DNA of 64,000 nucleotides from Pseudomonas spelaei (GTDB lineage Bacteria; Pseudomonadota; Gammaproteobacteria; Pseudomonadales; Pseudomonadaceae): positions 62,001 to 126,000 of the forward strand of contig NZ_WNNK01000009.1 of the NCBI RefSeq assembly GCF_009724245.1, given 5' to 3'. Below are positions 1-11,287 of the stretch, piece by piece. Position 1 is the first letter of the stretch; the number at the start of each line of letters is the position of its first letter. Made by a program: the position numbers and the translations under genes. The notes under the pieces were generated by a model that saw only the letters and a list, made by a program, of their open reading frames with translations, was not told the DNA's origin and did not search any database.

Positions 1-698
1 GCTTCCAGGGCGGCTTCGAGGCCAGCCTCCAGATCGCCCAATTCGTTGTTGACGTGAATACGCAGGCCCTGGAATGCGCGGGTAGCTGGGTTCTTGCCCT
101 TTTCCCACGCCGGGTTGGCGACTTTCAGCACTTCAGCCAGGTCGGATGTACGTTCGAACGGCTGGATTTCCCGGCGTTCGACCACGGCACGCGCCATGCG
201 GCCAGCGAAACGCTCTTCGCCGTATTCCTTGAATACACGGGTAATTTCTTCATGGGGAGCGGTGGCGATGAACTGCGCGGCACTGATGCCGCGGCTCGGG
301 TCCATGCGCATATCGAGTGGGCCATCGTTCATGAAACTGAAGCCACGCTCCGGATCGTCCAGCTGTGGCGAAGACACGCCCAGGTCCAGCAAGACCCCGG
401 CCACCTTGCCTGCCATACCGCGCTCGGCGACTTCAGCACCCAGCTCGGCAAAGCTGCGCTGCACAACGACAAAGCGGCCGTCTTCGGCCGCCAGCGCTTG
501 CCCGGTGGCAATCGCTTGAGGGTCTTTGTCGAACCCGAGGAGTTTACCGTCGGAACCGAGTTGGCTGAGGATCAACCGGCTGTGCCCACCGCGCCCGAAC
601 GTGCCATCCAAATAGCAGCCATCAGGGCGTACGGCGAGAGCCTCGACGGCTTCGTCAAGCAGTACGGTGATGTGGTTAAAGCCGCTATCAATAGTCAC
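1..698 (-). CDS. rsmH: 16S rRNA m4C1402 methyltransferase RsmH (MraW), N-terminal part
   Basis: RsmH methylates N4 of C1402 in 16S rRNA using S-adenosylmethionine. About 232 codons are present; the C-terminus runs off the left edge. Reading the minus strand gives the SAM-binding segment [10 protein letters not shown] near residue 32, then [20 protein letters not shown] and DMRMD, all typical of the family. The start is GTG at 698-696, sharing GTGA with the mraZ stop, so the two genes overlap by 4 bases and are probably translationally coupled. It is the second gene of the dcw cluster, after mraZ. Family assignment is secure; only the truncation limits it. Confidence 0.95.
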   Translation of the reverse strand, partial: MTIDSGFNHITVLLDEAVEALAVRPDGCYLDGTFGRGGHSRLILSQLGSDGKLLGFDKDPQAIATGQALAAEDGRFVVVQRSFAELGAEVAERGMAGKVAGVLLDLGVSSPQLDDPERGFSFMNDGPLDMRMDPSRGISAAQFIATAPHEEITRVFKEYGEERFAGRMARAVVERREIQPFERTSDLAEVLKVANPAWEKGKNPATRAFQGLRIHVNNELGDLEAGLEAALE

Positions 699-1150
699 AG
701 GATCAAATCACGCAGTTCATCAGGCATGGCGCCCGGTTGTTGAATAGCAGCCAGGTCCGCTGCAGAAACAGCATCCCAGGCATCTTCGTCCCACAATTGG
801 AACTTGTTCAGTTGGCCTACCAGCATCGCGCGCTTATCCAACTTGGCGTATTCGCGCAGACGCGGCGGAACCAGGAAACGACCACTGCCATCGAGCTCGA
901 GGTCGACGGCATTACCAATCAGCAAACGCTGCAAACGACGGTTTTCTTCACGCAACGAAGGCAAGGCTCGCAACTTGGTTTCAATCAGTTCCCATTCATC
1001 GAGCGGGTAAACACATAAACAAGGATCAACGGCGTCAATCGTGATGATTAACTGCCCGGAACTTCGCGAAATCAGCTCGTCACGATACCGGCTCGGCATG
1101 GCGAGACGGCCTTTTGCATCGAGACTGATAGCGTTAGCTCCGCGAAACAC
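695..1150 (-). CDS. mraZ: Transcriptional regulator MraZ
   Basis: MraZ is a small AbrB-like DNA-binding protein heading the division and cell-wall cluster; in E. coli it represses its own operon. The product is 151 aa, the usual length, starting with GTG ([20 protein letters not shown]). The two tandem SpoVT/AbrB-like halves can be seen, with a [13 protein letters not shown] motif near the start and the related [15 protein letters not shown] in the second half. An SD-like GGAG lies about 10 bases upstream. A strong promoter and three operator-like repeats precede it (1193-1254). It overlaps rsmH by 4 bases. Confidence 0.97.
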   Translation of the reverse strand: MFRGANAISLDAKGRLAMPSRYRDELISRSSGQLIITIDAVDPCLCVYPLDEWELIETKLRALPSLREENRRLQRLLIGNAVDLELDGSGRFLVPPRLREYAKLDKRAMLVGQLNKFQLWDEDAWDAVSAADLAAIQQPGAMPDELRDLIL

Positions 1151-1192
1151 AGGTGCGTTTCTCCAAATTTTAGCGTTTTACGTTCAAAAAAC

Positions 1193-1254
1193 CCACTTTA
1201 TGCCACTTTCCGCCACTTGCGCACACTATAGGAATGCGCCCACCACACCGTCAA
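1193..1254 (-). promoter_or_regulatory. mraZ promoter with three MraZ-box repeats
   Basis: On the minus strand a -35 TTGACG (1254-1249) and a -10 TATAGT (1230-1225) are separated by 18 bases. Just downstream, at the expected start of transcription, the pentamer AGTGG occurs three times in direct orientation exactly 10 bases apart (complement at 1213-1217, 1203-1207 and 1193-1197). Known MraZ operators are direct TGGG-type repeats with 10-bp periodicity, so this fits autorepression of the dcw operon. The sequence pattern is direct; the binding is inferred. Confidence 0.8.
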
Positions 1255-1505
1255 GGCGCGGATTAAAGGAAAAGCCTTACAGAACGGAGATTTAGGAAGG
1301 TAAACAGAGGAGAAACGACAGTTTTGCGATATTTTTGACTCAATAACTACAGCCAGCTCAAAGAGCTAGGGCTGAAAGTTAAAGTAATTTATTAAGAGTA
1401 AGATTTTTTTGGTATTACGAAGACACATCTGCCAATGATTCGGCAGGGAGGGATTCTTGCGTTACTACCTGGTTTCTGCTCGAGATTCGGACAGAAGGAA
1501 AAAGG
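1255..1505. other. Intergenic region between the mraZ promoter and the rnpB 3' end
   Basis: This AT-richer stretch holds no convincing ORF. It contains a short hairpin (CAGCC/GGCTG with a nested AGCTC/GAGCT, about 1351-1374) and a CTGCC/GGCAG hairpin near 1431-1448. Either could help end rnpB transcription, but neither is followed by a clear U-tract on the minus strand. Nothing else is recognised. Confidence 0.5.
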
Positions 1506-1859
1506 TGGAGAGTCGATCTATAAGCCGGGTTCTGTCTTGAACAGTCATTCGTCTACGATGGCCATCACTGGACATCTTTAGCAACCTACCCGGTTCCAGC
1601 GCGGGCCACGCCTTGGAACCCTATTTGGTCTTGCTCCAAGTGGGGTTTACCTAGCCACGAACTGTTGCCAGTCGTGCGGTGCGCTCTTACCGCACCTTTT
1701 CACCCTTACCGGCACCGAAGTGCTTAGGCGGTTATTTTCTGTGGCACTTTCCGTAGGCTCACGCCCCCCAGGCATTACCTGGCACTTCGCCCTATGGAGC
1801 CCGGACTTTCCTCCCCCCTCTAATTTTCATAGAGGGCAGCGACTGTCCAATCGACTCTC
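1506..1859 (-). ncRNA. rnpB: RNase P RNA (bacterial type A)
   Basis: This is the catalytic RNA of RNase P, which removes 5' leaders from pre-tRNAs. On the minus strand the conserved class A elements appear in order: GAGGAAAGTCCGGGCTCCAT near the 5' end, GCCAGGTAATGCCTGGGGGG, AAGGGTGAAAAGGTGCGGTAAG, GCCAAATAGGG-like and AGAACCCGGCTTATAG at the 3' end. The 5' and 3' ends (GGAGAGTCGAT and ATCGACTCTCC) pair as helix P1, which sets the boundaries to within a few bases. The length of about 354 nt is normal for the class. Confidence 0.97.
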
Positions 1860-1953
1860 CGCCGCGAAGATTAACGGCACGTGGCTTTCAGGACAAGCTT
1901 TAAAAGCCAACAATGCCATCATGTTCCGACGTGACGCAGGTTAAAGCGCGGAA

Positions 1954-2826
1954 CTATTCACTCTTTTGTTTATCCAGTGCGGCCTGATACAACACATTCT
2001 TACGCACACCGGTAATTTCCGCCGCCAAGGCAGCCGCCCGCTTGAGGGGCATTTCCTTGAGCAGCAAATCGAGGACGCGCATGGCTTCGCTGCCCACGGC
2101 ATCCTCACTCTCCGGTGCCGACCAGCCCGCCACCAACACTACGCACTCGCCGCGCTGCTGATTGCTGTCACCTTCGACGAAGGCCCGTAGCTCTTCCAGC
2201 GGCAGGCCCTTGAGGGTTTCGAAGGTTTTAGTCAGCTCGCGCGCCAGCAACGCCAGGCGCTCACCACCAAATACCAGCTCCATATCTTGCAAACACTCCA
2301 GGATACGGTGCGGCGCCTCGTAGAAAATCAGCGTGCGCGGCTCTTCTTTCAATAACTCAAGGCGCGCACGGCGCCCGACAGCCTTGGCCGGCAGAAAGCC
2401 TTCGAAGATAAAGCGGTCTGACGGCAAGCCGGCAGCGGATAACGCTGCAATCAGCGCGCACGCCCCCGGAACAGGCACTACATTGATACCAGCGGCCCGC
2501 GCCTGACGGACCAAATGATAGCCAGGATCGGAAATCAGTGGCGTGCCGGCGTCGGAGATCAGTGCCACATCGTCGCCAGCGAGTAACCGCGTAATAAAGC
2601 GGCTACCCTCCTCACGCTCGTTGTGCTCGTGACAAGCCGCCAATGGCGTGGTGATGCCAAAGTGCTGCAATAAACGCAGGGAGTGCCGAGTGTCTTCAGC
2701 CGCGATCAATTTAGCCTCACGCAACACCTTCAACGCCCTCGCGCTGATATCGTCCAGGTTGCCAATGGGCGTCGCCACGACAAAAAGCGAGCCTGCAGTG
2801 GAATTCAAAGGACCTGGAGCAGTCAA
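1954..2826 (-). CDS. rsmI: 16S rRNA 2'-O-ribose C1402 methyltransferase RsmI
   Basis: RsmI makes the 2'-O-methyl at C1402, the same nucleotide RsmH modifies. The product shows the tetrapyrrole-methylase fold: FVVATPIGNLDD at the N-terminus, AEDTRHS, ALISDAGTPLISDPG (SAM site) and FYEAPHR. I chose the TTG start at 2826, which gives 290 aa beginning MTAPGPLNSTAGS; a GAGG sits 8 bases upstream. The frame is open to an ATG at 2916 (320 aa), but that adds about 30 unconserved-looking residues over the divergent promoter region. It diverges from lpoA, as in E. coli. Confidence 0.92.
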   Translation of the reverse strand: MTAPGPLNSTAGSLFVVATPIGNLDDISARALKVLREAKLIAAEDTRHSLRLLQHFGITTPLAACHEHNEREEGSRFITRLLAGDDVALISDAGTPLISDPGYHLVRQARAAGINVVPVPGACALIAALSAAGLPSDRFIFEGFLPAKAVGRRARLELLKEEPRTLIFYEAPHRILECLQDMELVFGGERLALLARELTKTFETLKGLPLEELRAFVEGDSNQQRGECVVLVAGWSAPESEDAVGSEAMRVLDLLLKEMPLKRAAALAAEITGVRKNVLYQAALDKQKSE

Positions 2827-3036
2827 AGCGCACACCTCGGTGATTGGCAAAAGCCGCATTGTAGCGTGTAGACGCCTCGAAGACAGGACATTGGGGCTGA
2901 GACCTTTTTCAGTCATCTATCAGGTATTGCAACATTTGCACGACCTAAATAGACGGTTTTACGCCAGCAACATCGCGCCCCGGCCAGTGCTTGGGTACAA
3001 TTCCACGCTAATTTGATCGGTATCAGGAACACTTAC

Positions 3037-4847
3037 ATGATCGCTTGCCTGCGGCTGCTCTCCGCCCTCTGCCTCGCTGCCCTTTTGGCGGCTTGTGCCA
3101 GCTCGCCCTCGTCCAGCCTTGGCGACCTCCCACGGACTCCAGATGCCAGTATCGAGCAACTGCTCGAACAGGCCACCACGGCTAAAACGCCGGAAAAAGC
3201 TGCCTTGCTGCGCCTGAGCGCAGCAGACCTGGCTTACCATCAGAAAAATCCAGGACGTTCGGCGCAAATCCTTGCGCAAGTCCCGCTGGACACCCTCAAG
3301 CCAGCGGCACAGGTTTTCGCCAGCACCCTGGCGGCCGAACTGGCGATGACCCGCAACCAGCCCAAGGCAGCCTTGGCGGCGCTGAATCATCCAAGCCTGC
3401 AAAGCCTGAAGGAGCTGCCGCCCGAACAGCAGGTCCGTACCGGCACCGTGCATGCCCGTGCCTATGAGGCCGACGGCCAGACCCTGGCCGCTGCTCGCGA
3501 ACGCGTCGCCATGGCCCCACTGCTCAGCGGCGACGCCTATAACAGCAACCATGAAGCCATCTGGGCGTTGATTGCTGCACTGCCTGCCGAACAGCTGCAA
3601 GCTACCGGCAACCCGGCGCTCGACGGCTGGATCACCTTGGCCCTGGCGGTCAAGAGCGCAGGTACCTTGGAACAACAGCAAGCTGCCATCGACACCTGGC
3701 GCGCGCAAAACCCTGGTCACCCTGCCGCCTCGCAACTGCCAGTGCCCCTGACCAAGCTCAAGGAGCTGGCCAGCCAGCCTTTGAACAAGATCGCACTGCT
3801 GCTGCCCCAGGAAGGCCCGTTGGCCAACGTCGCCAAAGCCTTGCGTGAAGGCTTCATGGCTGCTCACTACCAGGCTGAACAAGCCGGGCAGAAACCGCCA
3901 GTGGTCGAGTTTTATGACAGCTCGCGCCTGACCTCTATTGACGACTTCTACGCCAAGGCTCAAGCCGCCGGTGTGCAACTGGTGGTCGGTCCCCTGGAGA
4001 AGCCGCTGGTCAAGCAACTCAGCGCTCGCCCACAATTGCCAATCACCACCCTGGCCCTGAACTACAGCGAGACCGATCAGAGCCCGGCCCAACTGTTCCA
4101 GTTCGGCCTCGCGGCCGAGGACGAGGCGCGGGAGGTGTCGCGCCGTGCGCGCGCCGACGGCCTGCACCGCGCAGCTGCCATGGTGCCGAAAGGCGAATGG
4201 GGCGAGCGTGTATTCAAGGCCTTCCGCCAGGATTGGGAAGCCAATGGCGGCACCGTGGTCGGCGTTGAATACGTTGACCAGCCGGTAGCCCTGGCCCAAC
4301 AGATCGCCGATCTATTCCATCTACGCCAGAGCGAAGGTCGCGCCAAGAGCCTGCAAAGCACCGTGGGAACGGATGTCGCCGCGCAGCCTTCGCGTCGCCA
4401 GGACATTGAGTTCATCTTCCTCGCTGTACCGCCGCAACTGGCTCAGCAGATCAAGCCGACGCTGAACTTCCAATACGCCGGTGATGTACCGGTGTATGCG
4501 ACGTCCCATGTGTTCAGCGCCAGTGGCGACAAGAACCAGTACCTGGACATGAACAACATTCTGTTCTGCGAAACACCATGGCTGCTCAACACCACTGATC
4601 CACTGCGCAACCAGGTTGCTGCACAGTGGCCACAAGCCAATGGCAGCCTGGGTCGCCTGTACGCGATGGGCGTTGATGCCTACCGCCTGGCGCCGCGCCT
4701 GGGGCAACTCAAGGCCCTGCCGGACACGCGTATCGACGGACTCTCCGGCAGCCTGGGCATCAGCCCAAGCCAACGGGTCGACCGCCAGTTGCCATGGGCC
4801 CAGTTTGTCAGTGGCCAGGTCCAGCGCCTGCCTGATACCCCGCGCTG

Positions 4848-4848
<1 letters not shown>
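3037..4848 (+). CDS. lpoA: Penicillin-binding protein activator LpoA
   Basis: LpoA is an outer-membrane lipoprotein that activates the class A peptidoglycan synthase PBP1A from the periplasm. The product is about 603 aa with a lipoprotein signal (lipobox LLAAC, lipidated Cys20 from the chosen ATG). A TPR-like, Ala/Gln-rich N-terminal half (to about 250) is followed by a periplasmic-binding-protein-like half beginning KIALLLPQEGPLANVAKALREG. The ATG at 3037 follows AGGA by 9 bases; the frame is open upstream to 3013. Its stop overlaps the yraN start (TGATG). The rsmI/lpoA/yraN order is conserved in gammaproteobacteria. Confidence 0.93.
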
Positions 4849-6483
<1,635 letters not shown>

Positions 6484-6491
6484 TGTAGCCG

Positions 6492-6544
6492 GCCATAACG
6501 AAAAAGGGCGCCATGCAATGCATGGCGCCCTTTTTCGTTATGGC
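6492..6544. terminator. Bidirectional Rho-independent terminator between dolP and the OmpA-family gene
   Basis: Two perfect 25-base complementary arms flank a 3-base loop (AAT). Each arm carries GGGCGCCATGC-type GC pairs flanked by an A5/T5 run, so a GC stem with a U-tract forms on either strand. It serves the convergent genes dolP (+) and the OmpA-family lipoprotein (-). Confidence 0.93.
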
Positions 6545-6550
6545 GTGTGT

Positions 6551-7318
6551 TTACTGGTACTGCTGGTACGGGTTGCCTTGGAACTCGTTGTTCTGCTGAG
6601 GCGCTTGTTGCTGCCCTTGCTGCTGATACTGCTGGCCAGGGATCGGGCCGAGATTGACCTCTACGCGACGGTTCTGGGCACGACCATTGACGTCAGCGTT
6701 GCTGGCAATCGGGTTATCCGGACCGGCGCCGCGGGCACTCAGGTTGGTCGGGCTGACGCCCTGGGAAGTCAGGTAAGTGGCAACGCTCTGCGCACGACGC
6801 TGGGACAGGTCCATGTTGTGCTGGCGACTGCCGGTGCTGTCGGTATAACCGACGATCTGGATGGTGTTCTGGTTGAACTGCTTGAGGGAGCCCGCCAGGT
6901 TGTTCAGTGGCGTGTAGAAGCTGCTGGCGATCGCGGCAGAATCCGTGGCGAAGGTGATATTGCCCGGCATGATCAACTTGATCGTATCGCCCTGACGCTG
7001 TACCTCGACGCCGGTGTTGGCCATCTTGGCCCGCAACTCGGCTTCCTGCTTGTCAGCGTAGTAGCCGTAGCCTGCCGCACCAATACCGGCGACAGCAGCG
7101 CCAATCAATGCGCCCTTACCACGGTTGTTATGGTCAATGGCCGCACCGGCCAAGGCCCCCGCCAGCGCGCCGAGGCCGCCGTATTTGGCAGTTTTGCTCA
7201 TGCCTTGCGAGCCGCCATCTGCCTGCCCTTGGCTACCATCATAAGGATTGGGCGAGGCACAGCCGGACAACAAGGCAACAGCCGTAGCAACAACAAGCAA
7301 ACGACGCGAAGTGAACAT
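6551..7318 (-). CDS. OmpA-family lipoprotein (YiaD-like)
   Basis: This is an outer-membrane lipoprotein with a C-terminal OmpA-like peptidoglycan-binding domain. From the ATG at 7318, which has AGGAG 8 bases upstream, it is about 255 aa. The order is: lipobox LLSGC (Cys20), a Gly/Ala-rich glycine-zipper segment (YGGLGALAGALAGAAIDH ... GAAVAGIGAAGYGYYAD, about 45-90), then the OmpA domain (IQIVGYTDSTGSRQHN, LSQRRAQSVATYL, AGPDNPIASN, NRRVEV). The last 35 residues are Gln-rich and repetitive (QQYQQQGQQQAPQQ). The frame is open upstream to 7465, but that extension lacks a signal sequence. Confidence 0.88.
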   Translation of the reverse strand: MFTSRRLLVVATAVALLSGCASPNPYDGSQGQADGGSQGMSKTAKYGGLGALAGALAGAAIDHNNRGKGALIGAAVAGIGAAGYGYYADKQEAELRAKMANTGVEVQRQGDTIKLIMPGNITFATDSAAIASSFYTPLNNLAGSLKQFNQNTIQIVGYTDSTGSRQHNMDLSQRRAQSVATYLTSQGVSPTNLSARGAGPDNPIASNADVNGRAQNRRVEVNLGPIPGQQYQQQGQQQAPQQNNEFQGNPYQQYQ

Positions 7319-7568
7319 GAAGGAAGCTCCTACTTTTGCATTCTGTGATGCAGAGGACATTGGCAATGGACCTGTGCCGACGTTGGAACACGACAAACGG
7401 TAAAAATTCCGTCCCCGACCAGGCCCACATAAAACTGATTCAACAGCGTTACAACAGATGAACATGGTGAAACCCTAGCAGACGCCTCCTGAATGGGAAT
7501 TGTCATTTTTGCTATAAATATCGCCAGATGGTCGTCACTTGGTGTCAGGAAAAATACCCACCTGCTCC

Positions 7569-8210
7569 TCAAGCCCTGACGAAGGGGTTCTCACGCATCT
7601 CATCTCCTAACCGCGTATCCGGACCGTGGCCGGTCACCACCGTCGCGCCCTCATCCAGCGTGTACAGCCGCTGCTTGATCGAACGCACAATGGTCGCCTG
7701 GTCCCCACCCCATAAATCGGTACGCCCCACCCCACGGCGGAACAACGTGTCTCCGGCAATCAGCAATTTGGCGTCGGCAAACCAGAAACTCATCGACCCC
7801 GGTGTGTGTCCCGGTGTGTGCAAGGCCACCCCGCAGCCACAGGCGAGTTCTTCCTCATCCTCCAACCAGCGATCCGGCGACGGCACCGGTGTGTACGGCA
7901 CACGGAACATCTGGCACTGCATTTCCAGGTTGTCCCAGAGAAATTGATCCTCCTTGTGCAAGTGCAACGTGGCGCCGGTCTTTTCCTTTAACTGGCCGGA
8001 AGCCAGGAAGTGATCGAGATGGGCATGGGTGTGAATGATGCTCACCACTTTCAAGCCCAGCGCATCCAGCCGCGCCAGGATCAGCTCATGATTGCCGCCT
8101 GGATCGACCACAATGGCTTTCTTGCTGATGGGGTCACCAATGATGGTGCAGTTGCACTGCAAAGGGCCGACAGGGAAGGTTTCGCGAATCAGGACGGGAG
8201 GCTGGGACAT
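7569..8210 (-). CDS. MBL-fold metallo-hydrolase, glyoxalase II-like
   Basis: A 213-aa metallo-beta-lactamase-fold hydrolase. The metal-binding motif HTHAHLDH is near residues 60-67, with further ligands in LHTPGHTPGS (His near 131), IAGDTLF (Asp near 153) and VVTGHGP. This arrangement is that of short glyoxalase II-like (YcbL/GloB2) proteins, which cleave thioesters such as S-lactoylglutathione. The C-terminal domain of long GloB is absent. The substrate is not determined by sequence. It stands alone between the OmpA-family gene and the LuxR regulator. Confidence 0.88.
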   Translation of the reverse strand: MSQPPVLIRETFPVGPLQCNCTIIGDPISKKAIVVDPGGNHELILARLDALGLKVVSIIHTHAHLDHFLASGQLKEKTGATLHLHKEDQFLWDNLEMQCQMFRVPYTPVPSPDRWLEDEEELACGCGVALHTPGHTPGSMSFWFADAKLLIAGDTLFRRGVGRTDLWGGDQATIVRSIKQRLYTLDEGATVVTGHGPDTRLGDEMRENPFVRA

Positions 8211-8255
8211 CGGGCTGGCTCGGTATTCTGTGATGATGCCAATTATGCCCGAAGC

Positions 8256-10982
8256 CTACCCCAACAATCCCATCTCCTGCGCCCGGGCTACCGCCTGGGT
8301 GCGACGTTCCACCCCAAGCTTGCCGTTGATATGGCTGGCGTGAGTCTTGACCGTGTGCAGCGAGATAAACAACTGGTTGCTGATTTCCTGGTTCGAGCAG
8401 CCCTGGGCAATCAGATGCAGCACCGCCAGTTCCCGCACGCTCAAGGCTTCATGGGTAGGCGCAGTCTCGACACACGCCATGGCCGGCAAGAGTGCCAGCA
8501 GGTTTTGGTTCAGTAGGCCGGCGTCGCGACCCAGCTGTTCCCGCGTCCAGTCGGGATAACGTTCCAGTAGGCGTTCAAACGGCTGCAACGCCCCACCCGC
8601 AGCGGCTTCAAGTGCCTGGGCAAATGCCTGGCGTGCCTGAGGTTCCTGGCCACCCTCCAGCAACAGCTGCGTCTGCTGGGTCAATGCCATCAGGCCGATC
8701 ATCTGCCGCCCATTGTTGTGGGCCTGTCGCGCCAGCGCCTCGAGTCGTTGCAGCGCGGCAAAAGGTTGATGACGAATGGCATCCAGCGCGGCCTGTTGCA
8801 GTTCGATATGTTGCGGCAGGTGTGGGTGAAACTCCGGCGCAGCCGCCGCCTGTTCACCGTTATAGGTTTGCCCCAGTCGCGTCAGCCAGGCGTCGGCCAG
8901 GTCGGTACGCCCCTGAGCCAACCACAGTTCGCATTTGATCAGGGTAATCATCGCCAGGTAGTAAATCGGTGGCACGTCCCAGATGTGCATCAATCGTTCG
9001 GCTTCAGCCAATTCGGCAAACGCCAGAGGGAAATCCCCGCGGCGGCCTTCAAAGTTAGCGATCACGCAATGACCGATCAAGACGCTAATATCCCGACAGG
9101 CACGGGCCTCGCTCAAACCGGCGCGCAAGCGGGCAATACCGGCCTCTGGCTGACAGCGCACCAGCAGCAAGTAGCCTTCATACAACGCCAGGCGGGCACG
9201 CACCGCGTACAACCGTTGAGGCGCCAACCCGTGCAAACGCTGCAAACCCTGACGGACTTCGTCCAGGGAACGCAGGATTTCACCCCGCGCCTGCAACACC
9301 CGCGCACGGTCGTAATGGGCCAGGGCCTCGAACAGCGGATTGCCGACCCTTTGCGCCAACTCCAGCGAATCGCGGTTCAAACCACGGGCACGCCACAGGT
9401 CGGCATCAACAATGGCCAGATTGGACAGTGTGGACAAGCACATCAGCCGTTGCCCATAACGTTTCTGCGGCAGGCTCTCCAAGGCCTCGGTGCAATACAG
9501 CTGGGTCAACTCACGGTTGCCGCGCCCGCGGGCAATAATCCCGCTAAGGGCCAGCCACTGGGCCAGCATCGACTTCTGGGCGGTAGCCGACGGGGCCGGA
9601 AGGAAACGGCTGAGGTGACTGGATAACTCTTCCGCCGCATCCAGCTGGCAGGCCAAGCCCAGAGCCCAGCTGTAGAGCACGATCAAGCGCGGCGTACTGA
9701 TCAATAGGCTGTCGGGCAAATCCATCTTCCAGCGCAGGAGCATGCCGACGTTTTGCTCGGCCAACAGTTGCTCTTCCGAAAGGTTTTGCACCAGGTTCGC
9801 CGCCACATCCAAATGGCCTGCACGCAACGCCTGCTCCACCGCCTCATCGATCAGCCCCTGTGCATTGAACCAACGACAAGCCCGCAGATGCAGACTGGCA
9901 ATGGGCAGCATCGCACTGGCAGCGCGCCGGGTACGCAGCAAGTCGGAAAACAAATGGTGATAGCGAAACCAGCGGCCCTGCTCGTCCAGCGGCACCAGAA
10001 AAACTTGGTGAGCTTGCAGGTAACGCAAGATCTCCGCGCTGTCGTGAGCCTCACGCACGGCGTCGCACAGTTCGCTGCAAAAGCGCTCCTGAGGCGCGGT
10101 GTCGTAGAGGAATGACTGCACCTCCGCAGGCAGGCAATCGATCACCTCTTCGAGCAGGTAATCACGGATCAGCCCCTCTCCACCGTGCACCCCCTGAGGC
10201 AAGGCGCCGTCGTTGCCGGCTTCAGAGGCGGCCAACAACCAGAAACGCAGGCCGGCAACCCAGCCTTCGCTGCGGCGGATAAGGTTATCCAGGGCTTCGC
10301 CGCGCAATGAACTGCTGTGGCGATCGAGCAACGCCAGGGATTCATCGTTGGTCAGGCGCAGGTCCTGCTCATGCAGTTCCAGCAAGTGCCGGGACAGTCG
10401 TAACCGTGCCAGATGCCAGTCGGGGCGCTGGCGGCTGGTCACCATTACCAGTAGCCCATCAGGCAGGTGATTGAGGAAAAACTGCAGGCATCGGTCGAGT
10501 ACCGGGCCCTGGGCCAGATGGTAGTCATCCAGCACCAGCAGCAAGGGCGCGCGGGTGGACAGGTGCACCGTCAATTCATCAAGCAGCCCGTCAAGCCACT
10601 CTTCAAAGGCGAACGGCTGATGCCGCTGACGCATTTTCAGGAGGCCCAATGACTGGGCACCCAACTGAGGGAAATATTGCTGCAGGCCATCAAGCAGGCG
10701 CTCGAGAAAACGCCCAGGATCGTTATCCCTGGGGCTCAAACCCAACCACAAACTTTGCCAATGGGCCGGCAGGCCTTGGCAGAACTCCACCGCTAACGAG
10801 CTCTTGCCGAAGCCCGCCGGCGCACTGACCAGCAACAAACGCCCGCCCAACCCATCGCTCAGGCGTTCGCACAGGCGTGGTCGCAACACATGGCCGTCAG
10901 GCAACGGGGGTCGATAGAAGCGACCTTCCAGGGTGGGGATCACCGCACTGGCAGGCCCTTGGATTCGGGACAGATCAGTCAT
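8256..10982 (-). CDS. MalT-like LuxR-family transcriptional activator
   Basis: A large (about 908 aa) STAND-type activator of the MalT/LAL class. An N-terminal NTPase has a P-loop SAPAGFGKSSLA near 53-64 and Walker B LLLVLDDYHL near 150. A TPR-like, Leu/Ala-rich middle follows, and a C-terminal LuxR HTH (LSVRELAVLHLIAQGCSNQEI ... LHTVKTHASHINGKLGV) covers the last 60 residues. ATG 10982 (MTDLSR) is preferred because AAGAG lies 7 bases upstream; an upstream ATG at 11015 lacks an SD. Downstream-oriented DUF1329, DUF1302 and acyl-CoA synthetase genes on the same strand suggest it senses a lipid-derived signal for them. That role is inferred from position only. Confidence 0.88.
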   Translation of the reverse strand: MTDLSRIQGPASAVIPTLEGRFYRPPLPDGHVLRPRLCERLSDGLGGRLLLVSAPAGFGKSSLAVEFCQGLPAHWQSLWLGLSPRDNDPGRFLERLLDGLQQYFPQLGAQSLGLLKMRQRHQPFAFEEWLDGLLDELTVHLSTRAPLLLVLDDYHLAQGPVLDRCLQFFLNHLPDGLLVMVTSRQRPDWHLARLRLSRHLLELHEQDLRLTNDESLALLDRHSSSLRGEALDNLIRRSEGWVAGLRFWLLAASEAGNDGALPQGVHGGEGLIRDYLLEEVIDCLPAEVQSFLYDTAPQERFCSELCDAVREAHDSAEILRYLQAHQVFLVPLDEQGRWFRYHHLFSDLLRTRRAASAMLPIASLHLRACRWFNAQGLIDEAVEQALRAGHLDVAANLVQNLSEEQLLAEQNVGMLLRWKMDLPDSLLISTPRLIVLYSWALGLACQLDAAEELSSHLSRFLPAPSATAQKSMLAQWLALSGIIARGRGNRELTQLYCTEALESLPQKRYGQRLMCLSTLSNLAIVDADLWRARGLNRDSLELAQRVGNPLFEALAHYDRARVLQARGEILRSLDEVRQGLQRLHGLAPQRLYAVRARLALYEGYLLLVRCQPEAGIARLRAGLSEARACRDISVLIGHCVIANFEGRRGDFPLAFAELAEAERLMHIWDVPPIYYLAMITLIKCELWLAQGRTDLADAWLTRLGQTYNGEQAAAAPEFHPHLPQHIELQQAALDAIRHQPFAALQRLEALARQAHNNGRQMIGLMALTQQTQLLLEGGQEPQARQAFAQALEAAAGGALQPFERLLERYPDWTREQLGRDAGLLNQNLLALLPAMACVETAPTHEALSVRELAVLHLIAQGCSNQEISNQLFISLHTVKTHASHINGKLGVERRTQAVARAQEMGLLG

Positions 10983-11155
10983 CGCCGGGCTCTTGTAGAA
11001 GGCTGTTGTCGGCATTGCAGATGTCCGCAGACTAGCGGTAAAAGCGGCAGCTTTGTAGATCTTTGCAACAATTGTCTGAAAAAGACTACAACAAAAATTA
11101 ACAGGGCGTTTCCATTACTCGGCTGGGCTCAGCATTTCAAAAACCACAAATAAAA

Positions 11156-11258
11156 TGTGGGAGCCGGGCTTGCCCGCGATACAGGCACCTCGGTGTGTCA
11201 GATACACCGAGGTGATGCTATCGCAGCGATGCGGCGACCCGACAAGCCAGTTCCCACA
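11156..11258. repeat. REP/REPIN-type palindromic element
   Basis: An inverted pair built on GTGGGAGCCGGGCTTGCC at the left and GACAAGCCAGTTCCCACA at the right, with a nested perfect hairpin (CACCTCGGTGT/ACACCGAGGTG, 11187-11215). The same core recurs at 19648 and 31261 in this window. Such elements are typical intergenic repeats of fluorescent pseudomonads, mobilised by RAYT transposases encoded elsewhere. It lies between DUF1329 and the LuxR gene. Confidence 0.85.
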
Positions 11259-11287
11259 CCCGAGGATGCGGCCTCTGTTACAGCAGG

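Noticed and set aside
1720-1944. A 74-codon plus-strand open frame across rnpB
   Set aside because: It lies over the 5' end of RNase P RNA on the other strand; the conserved RNA motifs and P1 pairing explain the sequence fully.
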